DNA from: Sphingobacteriia bacterium
GTDB taxonomy: Bacteria > Bacteroidota > Bacteroidia > NS11-12g > UBA9320
Assembly (NCBI GenBank): GCA_008080835.1
Contig: VMDK01000042.1
Location: 1 to 42,776 of the forward strand
DNA length: 42,776 bases
Reading direction: 5' to 3'
Shown here piece by piece: positions 1-7,507 of the stretch. How positions within the stretch are numbered: position 1 is the first letter of the stretch; each line of letters opens with the position of its first letter. Below the pieces are notes generated by a model that saw only the letters and a program-made list of their open reading frames with translations, had not been told where the DNA came from and did no database searches. A program made the position numbers and the translations under genes.

Positions 1-4
1 GCAC

Positions 5-49
5 AAACAAAAAAGCGGAACAAGATGGATTTACCCACTTATTCCGCTT
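5..49 (-). terminator. Rho-independent terminator of tRNA-Glu
   Basis: A 12-bp stem (13-24 with 38-49, one A/C mismatch) encloses a 13-base loop. Read on the minus strand it is followed by a T-run (bases 14 down to 9, then more T after one G). It abuts the 3' CCA of the tRNA, so it fits as that transcript's terminator. Confidence 0.8.
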
Positions 50-124
50 TGGTAGCCCCTAGGGGAATCGAACCCCTCTTTCCAGGATGAAAACCTGGCG
101 TCCTAGCCGATAGACGAAGGGGCC
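50..124 (-). tRNA. tRNA-Glu (anticodon TTC)
   Basis: Read on the minus strand the sequence folds as a cloverleaf. The acceptor stem is GGCCCCT with AGGGGCT (first pair G-U). The anticodon loop TTTTCAT gives anticodon TTC, and the T arm carries GGTTCGATTCC. Discriminator A and an encoded CCA end (50-52) are present. Length is 72 bases without CCA. Confidence 0.95.
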
Positions 125-144
125 AAGTCACTCGAGAATTGCTT

Positions 145-178
145 CAAACGAAGCCATCTCCCGAATTGAGGCTGCAAA
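145..178 (-). promoter_or_regulatory. Possible promoter of tRNA-Glu
   Basis: On the minus strand a TTTG (178-175) lies 22 bases before TTCGTTTG (152-145), which matches the Bacteroidota -7 consensus TAnnTTTG in all but one base. The box lies about 20 bases before the tRNA 5' end. The spacing equals that of the tRNA-Leu promoter in this window. This is a motif match only. Confidence 0.4.
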
Positions 179-225
179 GAAATATTTTTTAGAAACAATA
201 ATCAAAGAAAAAATATTCAAAATTT

Positions 226-269
226 TACCTTTGCAGGCCTCAAACAACAATCACTTCAACACTAAGGAG
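226..269 (+). promoter_or_regulatory. gapA promoter box and Shine-Dalgarno
   Basis: TACCTTTG at 226-233 fits the Bacteroidota -7 element TAnnTTTG. I see no convincing TTG element at the usual upstream distance. AAGGAG at 264-269 precedes the gapA ATG at 284 by 14 bases, a long spacing. This is one of few recognisable ribosome binding sites in the window. Confidence 0.5.
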
Positions 270-283
270 AAAATCCAATCATT

Positions 284-1270
284 ATGAAAGTAGCAATCAA
301 TGGTTTCGGTCGTATCGGAAGGCTGGCGTTCAAATGCCTCCTCGAGAAAGAAGGAGTAGAAGTAGTAGCGATCAATGACCTGACCGACAACAAAACTTTG
401 GCTCACTTGCTGAAGTACGACAGTGTTCATGGCAAATTCAACGGAACGGTAGATTTCGATGATGAGTATCTCACTGTGAATGGTACAAAGATCCACGCTC
501 TAGCAGAGCGCGATCCTAAGCAATTGCCTTGGGGAGACTTAGGAGTGGATATCGTTCTCGAGTCCACCGGTCGTTTCTTACATAAAGATGATGCTTCCAT
601 GCACCTGGAAGCAGGTGCCAAAAAGGTGGTGATCTCAGCTCCTGCAAAAGGAGATGTTAAGACTATCGTCCTCGGTGTGAATGATGATGAACTTACCGCT
701 GACGAGACCGTAGTTTCAAACGCAAGTTGCACTACGAATTGTCTGGCGCCAATGGTAAAGGTCCTCGATGATACTTTCGGGATCGAGAATGGATTCATGA
801 CTACCATCCACGCATATACTTCAGATCAGAATTTGCAGGATGCTCCTCACAAGGATCTCCGCAGAGCCAGAGCGGCCGCATATTCTATCATTCCTACGAG
901 CACAGGAGCTGCAAAGGCTGTTGGATTGGTGCTTCCTTACCTCGCAGGGAAATTGAATGGTAACGCAATGCGAGTACCTATTCCTGATGGTTCCGTTACA
1001 GATTTCACTGTGAACCTGAAGACAGAAACATCAGCGGAGCAAGTAAATGCTGCATTCAAGAAAGCCGCTGCTAACGAGTTGAAAGGTATCCTCGAATATG
1101 AAGAAGATCCTATCGTATCTATCGATATCGTAGGCAACTCACATAGTTGCATCTTTGACAGTCTGTCTACGCTCGCTTACGGTAAAACCGTGAAGATCGT
1201 AGGATGGTACGACAACGAAGCAGGATACTCAAACCGATTGGCGGACCTCATCGTTCGTATCGGTTCCTAA
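284..1270 (+). CDS. gapA: Glyceraldehyde-3-phosphate dehydrogenase, type I
   Basis: Catalyses the phosphorylating, NAD(P)-linked oxidation of glyceraldehyde 3-phosphate in cytosolic glycolysis/gluconeogenesis. The 328-residue protein has the family's usual length. It opens with the Rossmann motif INGFGRIGR (residues 5-13). The catalytic [12 protein letters not shown] motif places the nucleophile at Cys149, and the histidine partner lies in TTIHAYT. The C-terminal [11 protein letters not shown] motif is complete. The gene stands alone, with a -7 promoter box and AAGGAG upstream and a strong terminator at 1293-1317, so it is probably monocistronic. The ATG at 284 is chosen because the conserved N-terminus begins there. 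Confidence 0.98.
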   Translation: MKVAINGFGRIGRLAFKCLLEKEGVEVVAINDLTDNKTLAHLLKYDSVHGKFNGTVDFDDEYLTVNGTKIHALAERDPKQLPWGDLGVDIVLESTGRFLHKDDASMHLEAGAKKVVISAPAKGDVKTIVLGVNDDELTADETVVSNASCTTNCLAPMVKVLDDTFGIENGFMTTIHAYTSDQNLQDAPHKDLRRARAAAYSIIPTSTGAAKAVGLVLPYLAGKLNGNAMRVPIPDGSVTDFTVNLKTETSAEQVNAAFKKAAANELKGILEYEEDPIVSIDIVGNSHSCIFDSLSTLAYGKTVKIVGWYDNEAGYSNRLADLIVRIGS

Positions 1271-1292
1271 ACAGATATTATCTTTAAAGAGC

Positions 1293-1317
1293 AAGCCTCC
1301 TTCGGGAGGCTTTTTTT
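1293..1317 (+). terminator. Rho-independent terminator of gapA
   Basis: A perfect 8-bp stem, AAGCCTCC (1293-1300) with GGAGGCTT (1305-1312), encloses a TTCG tetraloop and runs into seven consecutive T. It starts 22 bases after the gapA stop codon. Confidence 0.93.
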
Positions 1318-1363
1318 GATACCTTCTTTTTGTCTGCTACAAGAAGAAGCAAAAAGATCAGAG

Positions 1364-1446
1364 AGTGTCCCGATAGCGATCGGGGCACTTCGTTTGGCCT
1401 TTCGCGCAGGGCCAGCCCCTCTCTCAGCCGGCCAAACGCCCTGCGC
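1364..1446. repeat. Palindrome plus two interleaved inverted repeats
   Basis: This lies in the 420-base gene-free stretch between gapA and the convergent DUF5777 gene. A hairpin spans 1364-1389 (AGTG, T/G wobble, CCCGAT, loop AGCG, ATCGGG). Two perfect 8-bp inverted repeats follow in A-B-A'-B' order: 1392-1399 pairs with 1430-1437, and 1404-1411 pairs with 1439-1446. The interleaving implies either a pseudoknot or two mutually exclusive hairpins. No convincing protein is encoded here. I read it as an intergenic repeat or structured element. Confidence 0.55.
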
Positions 1447-1532
1447 TTCCTCCGTTCGCACCCTCAGGCCACTGCGCAACTCCTGTCCTTAGATTTTGTT
1501 GATGGAAGAGTATCACGATCTTGTTGACAGAC

Positions 1533-1566
1533 CTGAAAGCCTACAGATATATGTTTAGGCTTTCAG
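1533..1566. repeat. Perfect 11-bp inverted repeat
   Basis: CTGAAAGCCTA (1533-1543) and TAGGCTTTCAG (1556-1566) are exact reverse complements around a 12-base AT-rich loop. No T-run follows on either strand, so it is not an obvious terminator. Confidence 0.6.
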
Positions 1567-1583
1567 TGAAACGGTTGGCTCAG

Positions 1584-1641
1584 TCACGGATTACATCCCG
1601 ATAACTTTCGGGACCGCGACAGTGAGCGAGGATGTCCGTGA
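1584..1641. repeat. Long imperfect hairpin with nested CCCGA palindrome
   Basis: The outer arms TCACGG / CCGTGA and ACATCC / GGATGT (1584-1598 with 1630-1641, 3-base bulge) enclose a second palindrome, TCCCGA (1596-1601) with TCGGGA (1608-1613). The nested core resembles the CCCGAT...ATCGGG palindrome at 1369-1384, which suggests a repeat family. From here to 1737 I see nothing further. Confidence 0.5.
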
Positions 1642-1737
1642 AAGGGAGTAATTTATGCCAAGGCCGATCTGTGACAGGTTCAGACATCGACATATCGAGA
1701 AGTTTCGAACAAACACCCGACACCCGATCCCCGAACC

Positions 1738-2607
1738 CTAATAGCCTCCTACGTGAAATTCACGCGAAATGTTAAACCCGAAATGGATCTGCCCTTTGTC
1801 CCAGCGATTGGAGACTTGAGTCATGTATGCTTTTTCGAAGGTTCCTGTTGCGTTGGTAAGGTGTAGTTGAAATGTGTGCCAGCCCGTGCTGATATCGATC
1901 CCAAGACTCAGTGGATGTGTAAAATCATCAGAGATCTGGTTCGGAGCAATATAGAAGTACTCCAGGTTCAGGGTGACACTAGGCAATATCTTCTGTCGAA
2001 TTCCAATACCCATGGCTATGACGTCATTGCTGTATTTCGTGCTATCGATCAGATTCCGATGCACAAGAGATGGCATAAGTTGCAGGGAAAACTTTTCACT
2101 GAATTTCCTTGCCACCATCAGCTGGTGAGAATAATTCAAACGACTGGTAAAATAGTTTTTACGGTCCGGATCAGTCCATTTAAGCGTGTTGACGGACATT
2201 CCACTCGCAAGGGAGATACTCAATGGCCTCTTTTTATCATTGTCGTGCTGGGTCATGAAGCGATATTTCACAAACCCATCGAGCGTCTTTTCGAATGTCG
2301 AACGACCAATACCAACCATGAGGTTGTCCGTGATGCCATAGTCGAATCCTAGTCTCATCATGGCCTGGTCTAAACCGAAGAATTCATACGCCCCTCCCGA
2401 AATTTCTCCGAATCGGTGATTTATCCTGAAATCCAGAGTCTGCTTTTCAAGGCTCTCTGTGGTGTGGCTATTCACTATGCGAGTAGTGTAGAATGTGTTT
2501 TTTACGGGTTTTGGTTCGTCGTCCTCCGCGTTGAAATCGAATTGAGCCAAAGCCAAATTTGGAACTAATGCCAATACGAGAATTAGTGTTAGTGTGTAAT
2601 GTTTCAT
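1738..2607 (-). CDS. DUF5777 family outer-membrane beta-barrel protein
   Basis: A 289-residue protein with a signal peptide (MKHYTLTLILVLALVPNLALA) followed by alternating hydrophobic/polar strands and aromatic-rich ends typical of an outer-membrane barrel. The segments LDFRINHRFG, GGAYEFFGLD and LMVGIGRS match what I recall of DUF5777, a Bacteroidota family often next to cytochrome-like lipoproteins, as here. Its molecular function is unknown. I take the ATG at 2607: it is followed at once by a signal peptide and lies 4 bases after the upstream stop, whereas the in-frame ATG at 2628 would overlap the upstream gene and add seven polar residues. It is the last gene of a three-gene operon. Confidence 0.8.
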   Translation of the reverse strand: MKHYTLTLILVLALVPNLALAQFDFNAEDDEPKPVKNTFYTTRIVNSHTTESLEKQTLDFRINHRFGEISGGAYEFFGLDQAMMRLGFDYGITDNLMVGIGRSTFEKTLDGFVKYRFMTQHDNDKKRPLSISLASGMSVNTLKWTDPDRKNYFTSRLNYSHQLMVARKFSEKFSLQLMPSLVHRNLIDSTKYSNDVIAMGIGIRQKILPSVTLNLEYFYIAPNQISDDFTHPLSLGIDISTGWHTFQLHLTNATGTFEKAYMTQVSNRWDKGQIHFGFNISREFHVGGY

Positions 2608-2611
2608 AGGA

Positions 2612-3010
2612 TTAGTTCTTAGGGGCACCGCGTCTTATCCAAACTTCGATTTGTTCAATTGCGCAATCTGAAATTCTCGTGCTAGGCGGTGGAGGCATAG
2701 GACTGGCTACTCCATCTCGTTTGACTGCAGATAAGAGCCGGCCATCATCAACAACGGCACGAATTCCTTCATAGGTGTCAAGAATGACCCCACCACTTTC
2801 AACCCCCGTATTGTGACAGTTCTGACAATAACTGAACACTATCCCTCTGACCGTGCCCATGTAGGTGACATCAAGAGAGTCACATTTGGGGTCATATAAC
2901 TCCTCTTCAACGTCATAGTAACATGAGGAGTAAGTGATGGTTAACATAAACAGCGACATCACAACCCAACTTGCAGGTAACCGAAAGGCTTGATAATTCT
3001 TCCTAGTCAT
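2612..3010 (-). CDS. Secreted/lipoprotein c-type cytochrome-like module protein
   Basis: A small exported protein of 132 residues. A hydrophobic signal sequence ends in TYSSC (Cys30), a possible lipobox. One haem-binding motif CQNCH lies at 62-66, and Met105 in SPMPPPP is a likely axial ligand. Cysteines before (43) and after (near 117) the haem motif could form a disulfide. The module matches the second half of the upstream protein, so the two genes probably arose by duplication. The ATG at 3010 overlaps the upstream stop codon; an ATG 12 bases earlier is also possible. Its redox partner is unknown; the DUF5777 gene follows within 5 bases. Confidence 0.7.
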   Translation of the reverse strand: MTRKNYQAFRLPASWVVMSLFMLTITYSSCYYDVEEELYDPKCDSLDVTYMGTVRGIVFSYCQNCHNTGVESGGVILDTYEGIRAVVDDGRLLSAVKRDGVASPMPPPPSTRISDCAIEQIEVWIRRGAPKN

Positions 3011-3740
3011 TCTTCGCTCCATTATCTACCCAAATTCGTACTTTGGCCAGGCTACAGCTGTCCAACTGTCCACCCTGTGGCATTGGTTTATAGCCCGGCT
3101 TGTGAAAGATGGTGCCAATGAGCGCACCACTATTTGCCAAAACCTTAATATCCTGGTAGTTCCGGACGTATACTCCACCTCCCGGAAACTGTCCTTGATG
3201 GCATCCCTGACAAGTAGCCAATATGATTGGCCCTACCTCATTACTAAAGCGAACGTCCGAGGTGTCACACTTGTTCTCGCAAGCGTTGTTCAAGGCTCCT
3301 TGATTGATCCAAACCTTGATCGCATTGATCTCCTCTGGGGTGAGAGGAGACGCAGGTGGAGGCGGCATTAATTTTTTCGGATCCGTTTCCGTAACGACTT
3401 CAATGATCTCATTGTCATCCGGTTTGAATGGCTTGATCTTACCGTGTTCCATGATCTGGTCGTAGTCATATAAGAAGACATCCTCTTCGTTTGTGGCCCC
3501 TTGGCTATGGCACAGAGAACCACCGCATTTACTGACGAAGATCGGCAGTATGTCGTTCACAAAATATACGGTATCGAAACTGCACGTGTCAGACTTTACA
3601 ATAGGTGTGATCACTGTGTCCGTGGTATCCGTGTTGCCCGGTTCGGGCAAGTCATCGCGTTCGTGTTTACATCGCTGCAAGAATGACAGCAGGATCACTA
3701 CGATCGCCGTTAATCTGATCCATTGAGTTCTATATTTCAT
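3003..3740 (-). CDS. Secreted double c-type cytochrome-like protein
   Basis: A 245-residue exported protein with an N-terminal hydrophobic segment (residues 10-23; the following LQRC is a poor lipobox) and two tandem modules. Module 1 has the unusual CX4CH motif CGGSLCH (72-78) and a MPPPP segment (Met125). Module 2 has the standard CQGCH (177-181) and Met220 in KPMPQGG. Both end in a KVWI/RIWV-(N/D)-(Q/N)-GA signature shared with the downstream gene. This suggests periplasmic or surface electron transfer with two covalent haems; attachment at the CX4CH site is uncertain. First gene of the operon. The stretch 3741-3820 holds only a weak TAACTTTA promoter-like box on the minus strand. Confidence 0.72.
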   Translation of the reverse strand: MKYRTQWIRLTAIVVILLSFLQRCKHERDDLPEPGNTDTTDTVITPIVKSDTCSFDTVYFVNDILPIFVSKCGGSLCHSQGATNEEDVFLYDYDQIMEHGKIKPFKPDDNEIIEVVTETDPKKLMPPPPASPLTPEEINAIKVWINQGALNNACENKCDTSDVRFSNEVGPIILATCQGCHQGQFPGGGVYVRNYQDIKVLANSGALIGTIFHKPGYKPMPQGGQLDSCSLAKVRIWVDNGAKND

Positions 3741-3820
3741 AATCTTGTCTGTGGTAAAGTTAAAGTCCCTGTTATTCTCTTCTGACTGCTAATCCTTTTA
3801 TTGACATCCATATAACATTG

Positions 3821-5125
3821 CTACTGAGGCCATCCAGGGAATTCAGTGATCCATTCATGATGCTTGAAGCGGTGCCATTCTTCCTTTGCCATATCCACTT
3901 CACGGTCGATCATTGGGACGCTCGGACCACAGTTCAATTGCACATATGCAACCACATTAACGGAAATATCATTCCCGTAAAGTGATTTCAGGTACTGTAC
4001 ATATTGCCAGATCATATCCGGGTGGGTACTCATGGTATAGTACTGTTTGTGAGTGATATGATCGCGAGTATTGTGGTTGATGAAACTCCCGTCTTTGTCT
4101 TTTACGATAAAACTTGCGTTGCCGGTTTTCGATCGCAACATCATCCTCCAGCTTAAGCGGTGGCCCTCTTCGGTCCAGAACACATTTCCCTTGTACAAAT
4201 GGTGGCGAAGTGGAAGTAATACCTGAATGGCCACAAATAAACCAATGAGCCAGGAGGTTAGTCGCTGGTTCACAGGTTTACCTACACTTACCAGATCCGG
4301 TGCCTGTTTTTGCTTGAAAAATCTGTTCCTGATCTGTTCGGGAGGGAAAAACAAGACGATGGAAACGATCATCATGTACGGAAATGTCCCGATTTCGAAA
4401 GTGATGGAATTGATCAAGTGAAAGATCAAGCTGAGCCCTATTGCGAACCATCTGGTGCGACGCCAGAGCAGCATTGGGATGACCAGAAAGTCAAAGAATT
4501 TCCCTCCCCAGGCAAACAACAACGGAGCATACTCCCAACCATAGAATGCACCTATGATGGGCCGTTCAGATTTCGCACCAAACCAAATATCAAGTGGGAC
4601 CCCACGATACCAATCAGGGTATAGCTTTGCAATGGCTGCATGCGTGTATACGATCAAGTATAGTCCGATGAACAGATAAGCGTGCCACCATCTGCAGTAC
4701 AGCGATTCTTTTACTCTCCCCGCGTTGACATCCGCCGAGCGGTATCTGTGTGCCGGTATAAAGAAGAACAATCCGATCAGGATCCAGTACAGATAGTGAT
4801 GGTTGTTATAGCTGCATTTGTGCATCAAGTACACGTATCCCCAGCCGATGAATAACAAGGCAGTGGCTAAGCGGTATCGGTATCCGAATGCTATGCACAA
4901 AGCCAGGATGCTGAGTCCGAGAAATACAGCATACATGCCATATCCGGGCAGCGGCTGCATCCATTCGAATCCGATGAAAGTAAATGTGAATTTTGGTTCG
5001 ACGTACACTTGATCCACCCATCCGATGACCACGGCTCCCGCCAGTTCAAAGAACATGACCAATCCGAACAGCATCCTGAATAGAACTAGACCGCTGTTGT
5101 CAATGGGTTTGAAGAGGAACTTCAC
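3821..5125 (-). CDS. HTTM domain / vitamin K-dependent gamma-carboxylase-like membrane protein
   Basis: A 434-residue integral membrane protein with several hydrophobic helices (about 11-35, 65-80, 88-102, 110-124, 150-168, 208-222 and 228-260) and a soluble C-terminus. The segment AAIAKLYPDWYRG resembles the GGCX/HTTM signature, and Lys167 would match the catalytic lysine of animal gamma-glutamyl carboxylase. Bacterial HTTM proteins have mostly unknown substrates. The C-terminal part (RYNH-type turns, YVQLNCGPSVPMID) resembles the usual soluble tail of this family. It is transcribed away from the secreted HExxH gene at 5174. A CATATTTG box (5138-5131, one mismatch to TAnnTTTG) lies just before the ATG. 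Confidence 0.78.
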   Translation of the reverse strand: MKFLFKPIDNSGLVLFRMLFGLVMFFELAGAVVIGWVDQVYVEPKFTFTFIGFEWMQPLPGYGMYAVFLGLSILALCIAFGYRYRLATALLFIGWGYVYLMHKCSYNNHHYLYWILIGLFFFIPAHRYRSADVNAGRVKESLYCRWWHAYLFIGLYLIVYTHAAIAKLYPDWYRGVPLDIWFGAKSERPIIGAFYGWEYAPLLFAWGGKFFDFLVIPMLLWRRTRWFAIGLSLIFHLINSITFEIGTFPYMMIVSIVLFFPPEQIRNRFFKQKQAPDLVSVGKPVNQRLTSWLIGLFVAIQVLLPLRHHLYKGNVFWTEEGHRLSWRMMLRSKTGNASFIVKDKDGSFINHNTRDHITHKQYYTMSTHPDMIWQYVQYLKSLYGNDISVNVVAYVQLNCGPSVPMIDREVDMAKEEWHRFKHHEWITEFPGWPQ

Positions 5126-5161
5126 GTCTACAAATATGTGTTGCTTTCGAAGTTAAATGAG

Positions 5162-5169
5162 TAACATTG
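5162..5169 (+). promoter_or_regulatory. Possible -7 box just before the HExxH gene
   Basis: TAACATTG matches TAnnTTTG at all but one base and ends 4 bases before the ATG at 5174. If used, the transcript would be leaderless or nearly so. Weak on its own; see the finding on similar boxes. Confidence 0.25.
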
Positions 5170-5173
5170 TCTC

Positions 5174-6892
5174 ATGTTCACCGCTGATATCGCTCAACAT
5201 TTTGGTCGGTCTAAATGGCTCAAGGTTGCATGCATAGTCTTCTTGACGTGTTCATGGTCGGGAGCAAGATCTCAGAGAACATACGATCGTGATGCACTAC
5301 TGCGGGCCGTGGATAAAGGCAATTGGAATACAACCACTGCGCAGTTGGAGAATTTCTTCTCCGATCAAGGTGTTTCCATTAACGACTCATTGTCGTGGAA
5401 TGCGCAGTCTGTGGATTCTATTTACAATTACTACGAAAATCTCGCGATCGTAGTGAGTCGCTTCCCGGACAAGAATGAAGTTTGGCGTTATTGGGAAAAT
5501 TGGAGTAACGGTCTGACCAAAGGATCCTGGCAGCCAAAGCGCCATTTTAAATTGAAAAGCAGAGCCAGAAAGATGGCCAACTACCATACTATGACGATGT
5601 TATGCCATGAACTGGGTCATCATTTAGCGGAGCGATATGAGGTCGAGCGATCCGAACTCAATTGCAAGGAGTATCAGGCCGATCTGGCTTGTGTGCTCTT
5701 GGAAATGTCTCTGAGCCGGAGTAAGAAAGGATCTCGTCGGATCCGACGATACCAGGATCTGCTTGTCAGCTTGAATAGTGAGATCCCCGATCATTATACC
5801 AATACAACGGTCGACTTGAAAGCAAACTGCGAAGCGTTGGATGTTGAATTTCCATCCACTCCCGAACTCATGTCGCTGTATGCTTCTGCTTTTTGTGAAA
5901 GACGCCGACTCTTGCACGCGAATCCAGGGTATGGGTCGCCTGCCGATCTGGTAAATGATCTGTACTTAAAAGAGCAAAATGAACTTCTGAAGAAATTTCC
6001 ACCCGTCCTGTCGTATAATAATGAGTTGCTTCATGAACAGTTGCATTTGCACGAGATCGATTTCACTTCTCGTTTTCGTCGTGGCATCAAGGAAATGGAG
6101 ATCTGGGGCACGCCCATGATCTATCGGTTGAATGGCTTCTTCCTAGATAGCTCGTGTTCACCCAGATTTTGCAACATGGTCTTTCCTGAAGCTGTGCCCA
6201 AAGGTGCTATGATCGAAGTGAAAGTGCGTGACTGGGATGGAGTACTCACCGACCGACGTCAATACTACGCTGAAGAAGATCTCAATATCAGTGACATACG
6301 CACAAGCTCGATGATCACTTATGGCGATTGGGGGATGGCATTGCTACAGGTGGAAACCGGAAGTGATGGAGAGGAGTTGATCCTCTATACGGACTCCGAC
6401 GGGCTTGAAATGGAACGGAAAGTGGTACCCATCGACGTGTCCGAAGCCGACTTCAGGTTGATCGGTCAGAAGAGCGGATATGTCCAAGTGGCAGAGCGGA
6501 TCCTGAATTCTGAAGGGTTTGTACAGATCATGACTTTCGAGATCAACCTTCGCGACCCCAAACGCTCACCTTTGTCGATGAAAGTAATACTTGACGTTGA
6601 CATTGAAATGAACAGAAGCGATTGGCAGATATGTCGTGCAGGGGAGACTTATGTGCTAAGTCTGGGAGGGAACCTGTTTGAAGTTCCGGGGGAAGATCCA
6701 AAGAAGATGATGTATATGACAGGTACCGGTTTGATGGGCAATAAAGATTCCAAGCGTCATCCAGGTTTGTCGGAGTTCTATGTTCCACAGGCTGAAGGCT
6801 ATGACAAGGTGCATTTGTATATGGTAGACCGCCGTAGAGGTTCAAGTATTATGGACGACCGAGTATTCTACCGAAGATTCTTTACCCGCTAA
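5174..6892 (+). CDS. Secreted protein with HELGHH metallopeptidase-like motif
   Basis: I do not recognise the family. The 572-residue protein has an N-terminal region with a hydrophobic stretch (about 17-31, LKVACIVFLTCSWSGA), probably a signal peptide. A zinc-peptidase-like HELGHH lies at 145-150, followed by E166-YQ-AD170, the ExxAD arrangement of several gluzincin-type families. The C-terminal half is rich in beta-strand-like patterns, with a KVRDWDGVLTDRR segment and no further recognised motif. It is divergent from the HTTM gene and may share its control region. Protease activity is inference from the motif; substrate unknown. The ATG at 5174 is the only start before the hydrophobic segment. 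Confidence 0.65.
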   Translation: MFTADIAQHFGRSKWLKVACIVFLTCSWSGARSQRTYDRDALLRAVDKGNWNTTTAQLENFFSDQGVSINDSLSWNAQSVDSIYNYYENLAIVVSRFPDKNEVWRYWENWSNGLTKGSWQPKRHFKLKSRARKMANYHTMTMLCHELGHHLAERYEVERSELNCKEYQADLACVLLEMSLSRSKKGSRRIRRYQDLLVSLNSEIPDHYTNTTVDLKANCEALDVEFPSTPELMSLYASAFCERRRLLHANPGYGSPADLVNDLYLKEQNELLKKFPPVLSYNNELLHEQLHLHEIDFTSRFRRGIKEMEIWGTPMIYRLNGFFLDSSCSPRFCNMVFPEAVPKGAMIEVKVRDWDGVLTDRRQYYAEEDLNISDIRTSSMITYGDWGMALLQVETGSDGEELILYTDSDGLEMERKVVPIDVSEADFRLIGQKSGYVQVAERILNSEGFVQIMTFEINLRDPKRSPLSMKVILDVDIEMNRSDWQICRAGETYVLSLGGNLFEVPGEDPKKMMYMTGTGLMGNKDSKRHPGLSEFYVPQAEGYDKVHLYMVDRRRGSSIMDDRVFYRRFFTR

Positions 6893-6919
6893 GTCATGCA
6901 TTTGACGACGATCAGGTAG

Positions 6920-6927
6920 TAAATTTG
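6920..6927 (+). promoter_or_regulatory. -7 promoter box of the lipocalin gene
   Basis: TAAATTTG is an exact TAnnTTTG match ending 6 bases before the ATG at 6934. A TTTG at 6901-6904 lies 15 bases upstream, a little short of the usual spacing. It would start the light-island transcript as a leaderless mRNA. Confidence 0.4.
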
Positions 6928-6933
6928 AGACAT

Positions 6934-7449
6934 ATGAATTTCAAAACAGGTTTGTCGATCGCAATTATGTTCAGCTTCTTTTCTTGTTCAAAGGCCCCGT
7001 TAGATACAGTTCCAAATGTTGATATTGAGAAATACAGTGGTACGTGGTATGAGATCGCACGCTTACCGAACAGCTTCGAAAAAGGCTTGAAATGCGTGAC
7101 CGCAACATACAGCTTGAAAGAGAACGGCAAGATCAAAGTCGAAAATCGAGGAGTAAAAGCAGATGGAAAGGTAAGCGATATTGAAGGGACTGCCTGGCAA
7201 TCCGACGGTGAGTATCCCGGAAGATTGAAGGTCCGATTTTTCTGGCCATTCAGCGGTGACTACTACATCATGAAATTGGCTGACGACTACAGCTATTCTC
7301 TAGTTGGGTCACCTTCACGGAAATTCTTGTGGATTCTTTCCAGAAGCAAATCCATCAGTGACGAGACCAAGAGTGAATTGCTACAATACGCAAAGGACAC
7401 GGGGTTTGCGGTTGAGAACATGGAAATGATCCTTCACGACTGTCAATGA
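6934..7449 (+). CDS. Lipocalin family lipoprotein (Blc-like)
   Basis: A 171-residue lipocalin. A signal peptide ends in the lipobox FFSC, so it is probably lipid-anchored in the outer membrane. The lipocalin signature GTWYEIARLPNSFEKG follows, then a beta-barrel pattern and the C-terminal helix LLQYAKDTGF. Blc-type bacterial lipocalins bind lysophospholipids and other hydrophobic ligands. The next genes downstream make carotenoids, so a role with membrane lipids or pigments is possible but unproven. I use the ATG at 6934. A TTG three codons earlier is in frame, but it belongs to the TAAATTTG promoter box. Confidence 0.85.
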   Translation: MNFKTGLSIAIMFSFFSCSKAPLDTVPNVDIEKYSGTWYEIARLPNSFEKGLKCVTATYSLKENGKIKVENRGVKADGKVSDIEGTAWQSDGEYPGRLKVRFFWPFSGDYYIMKLADDYSYSLVGSPSRKFLWILSRSKSISDETKSELLQYAKDTGFAVENMEMILHDCQ

Positions 7450-7507
7450 TCCAATTCCGTTCGTGACAAGAACTTTTGTGACGTGTTGACGTTACTCACT
7501 GCGAAAC

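Noticed and set aside
1392-1446. A classical H-type pseudoknot
   Set aside because: The spacer before the final arm is one base, too short to cross an 8-bp stem, so alternative hairpins are as likely; left as a structural observation.
1267-1527. Open frames on both strands over the palindromic gap after gapA
   Set aside because: They overlap strong hairpins, show repetitive low-complexity composition and have no recognisable protein features.
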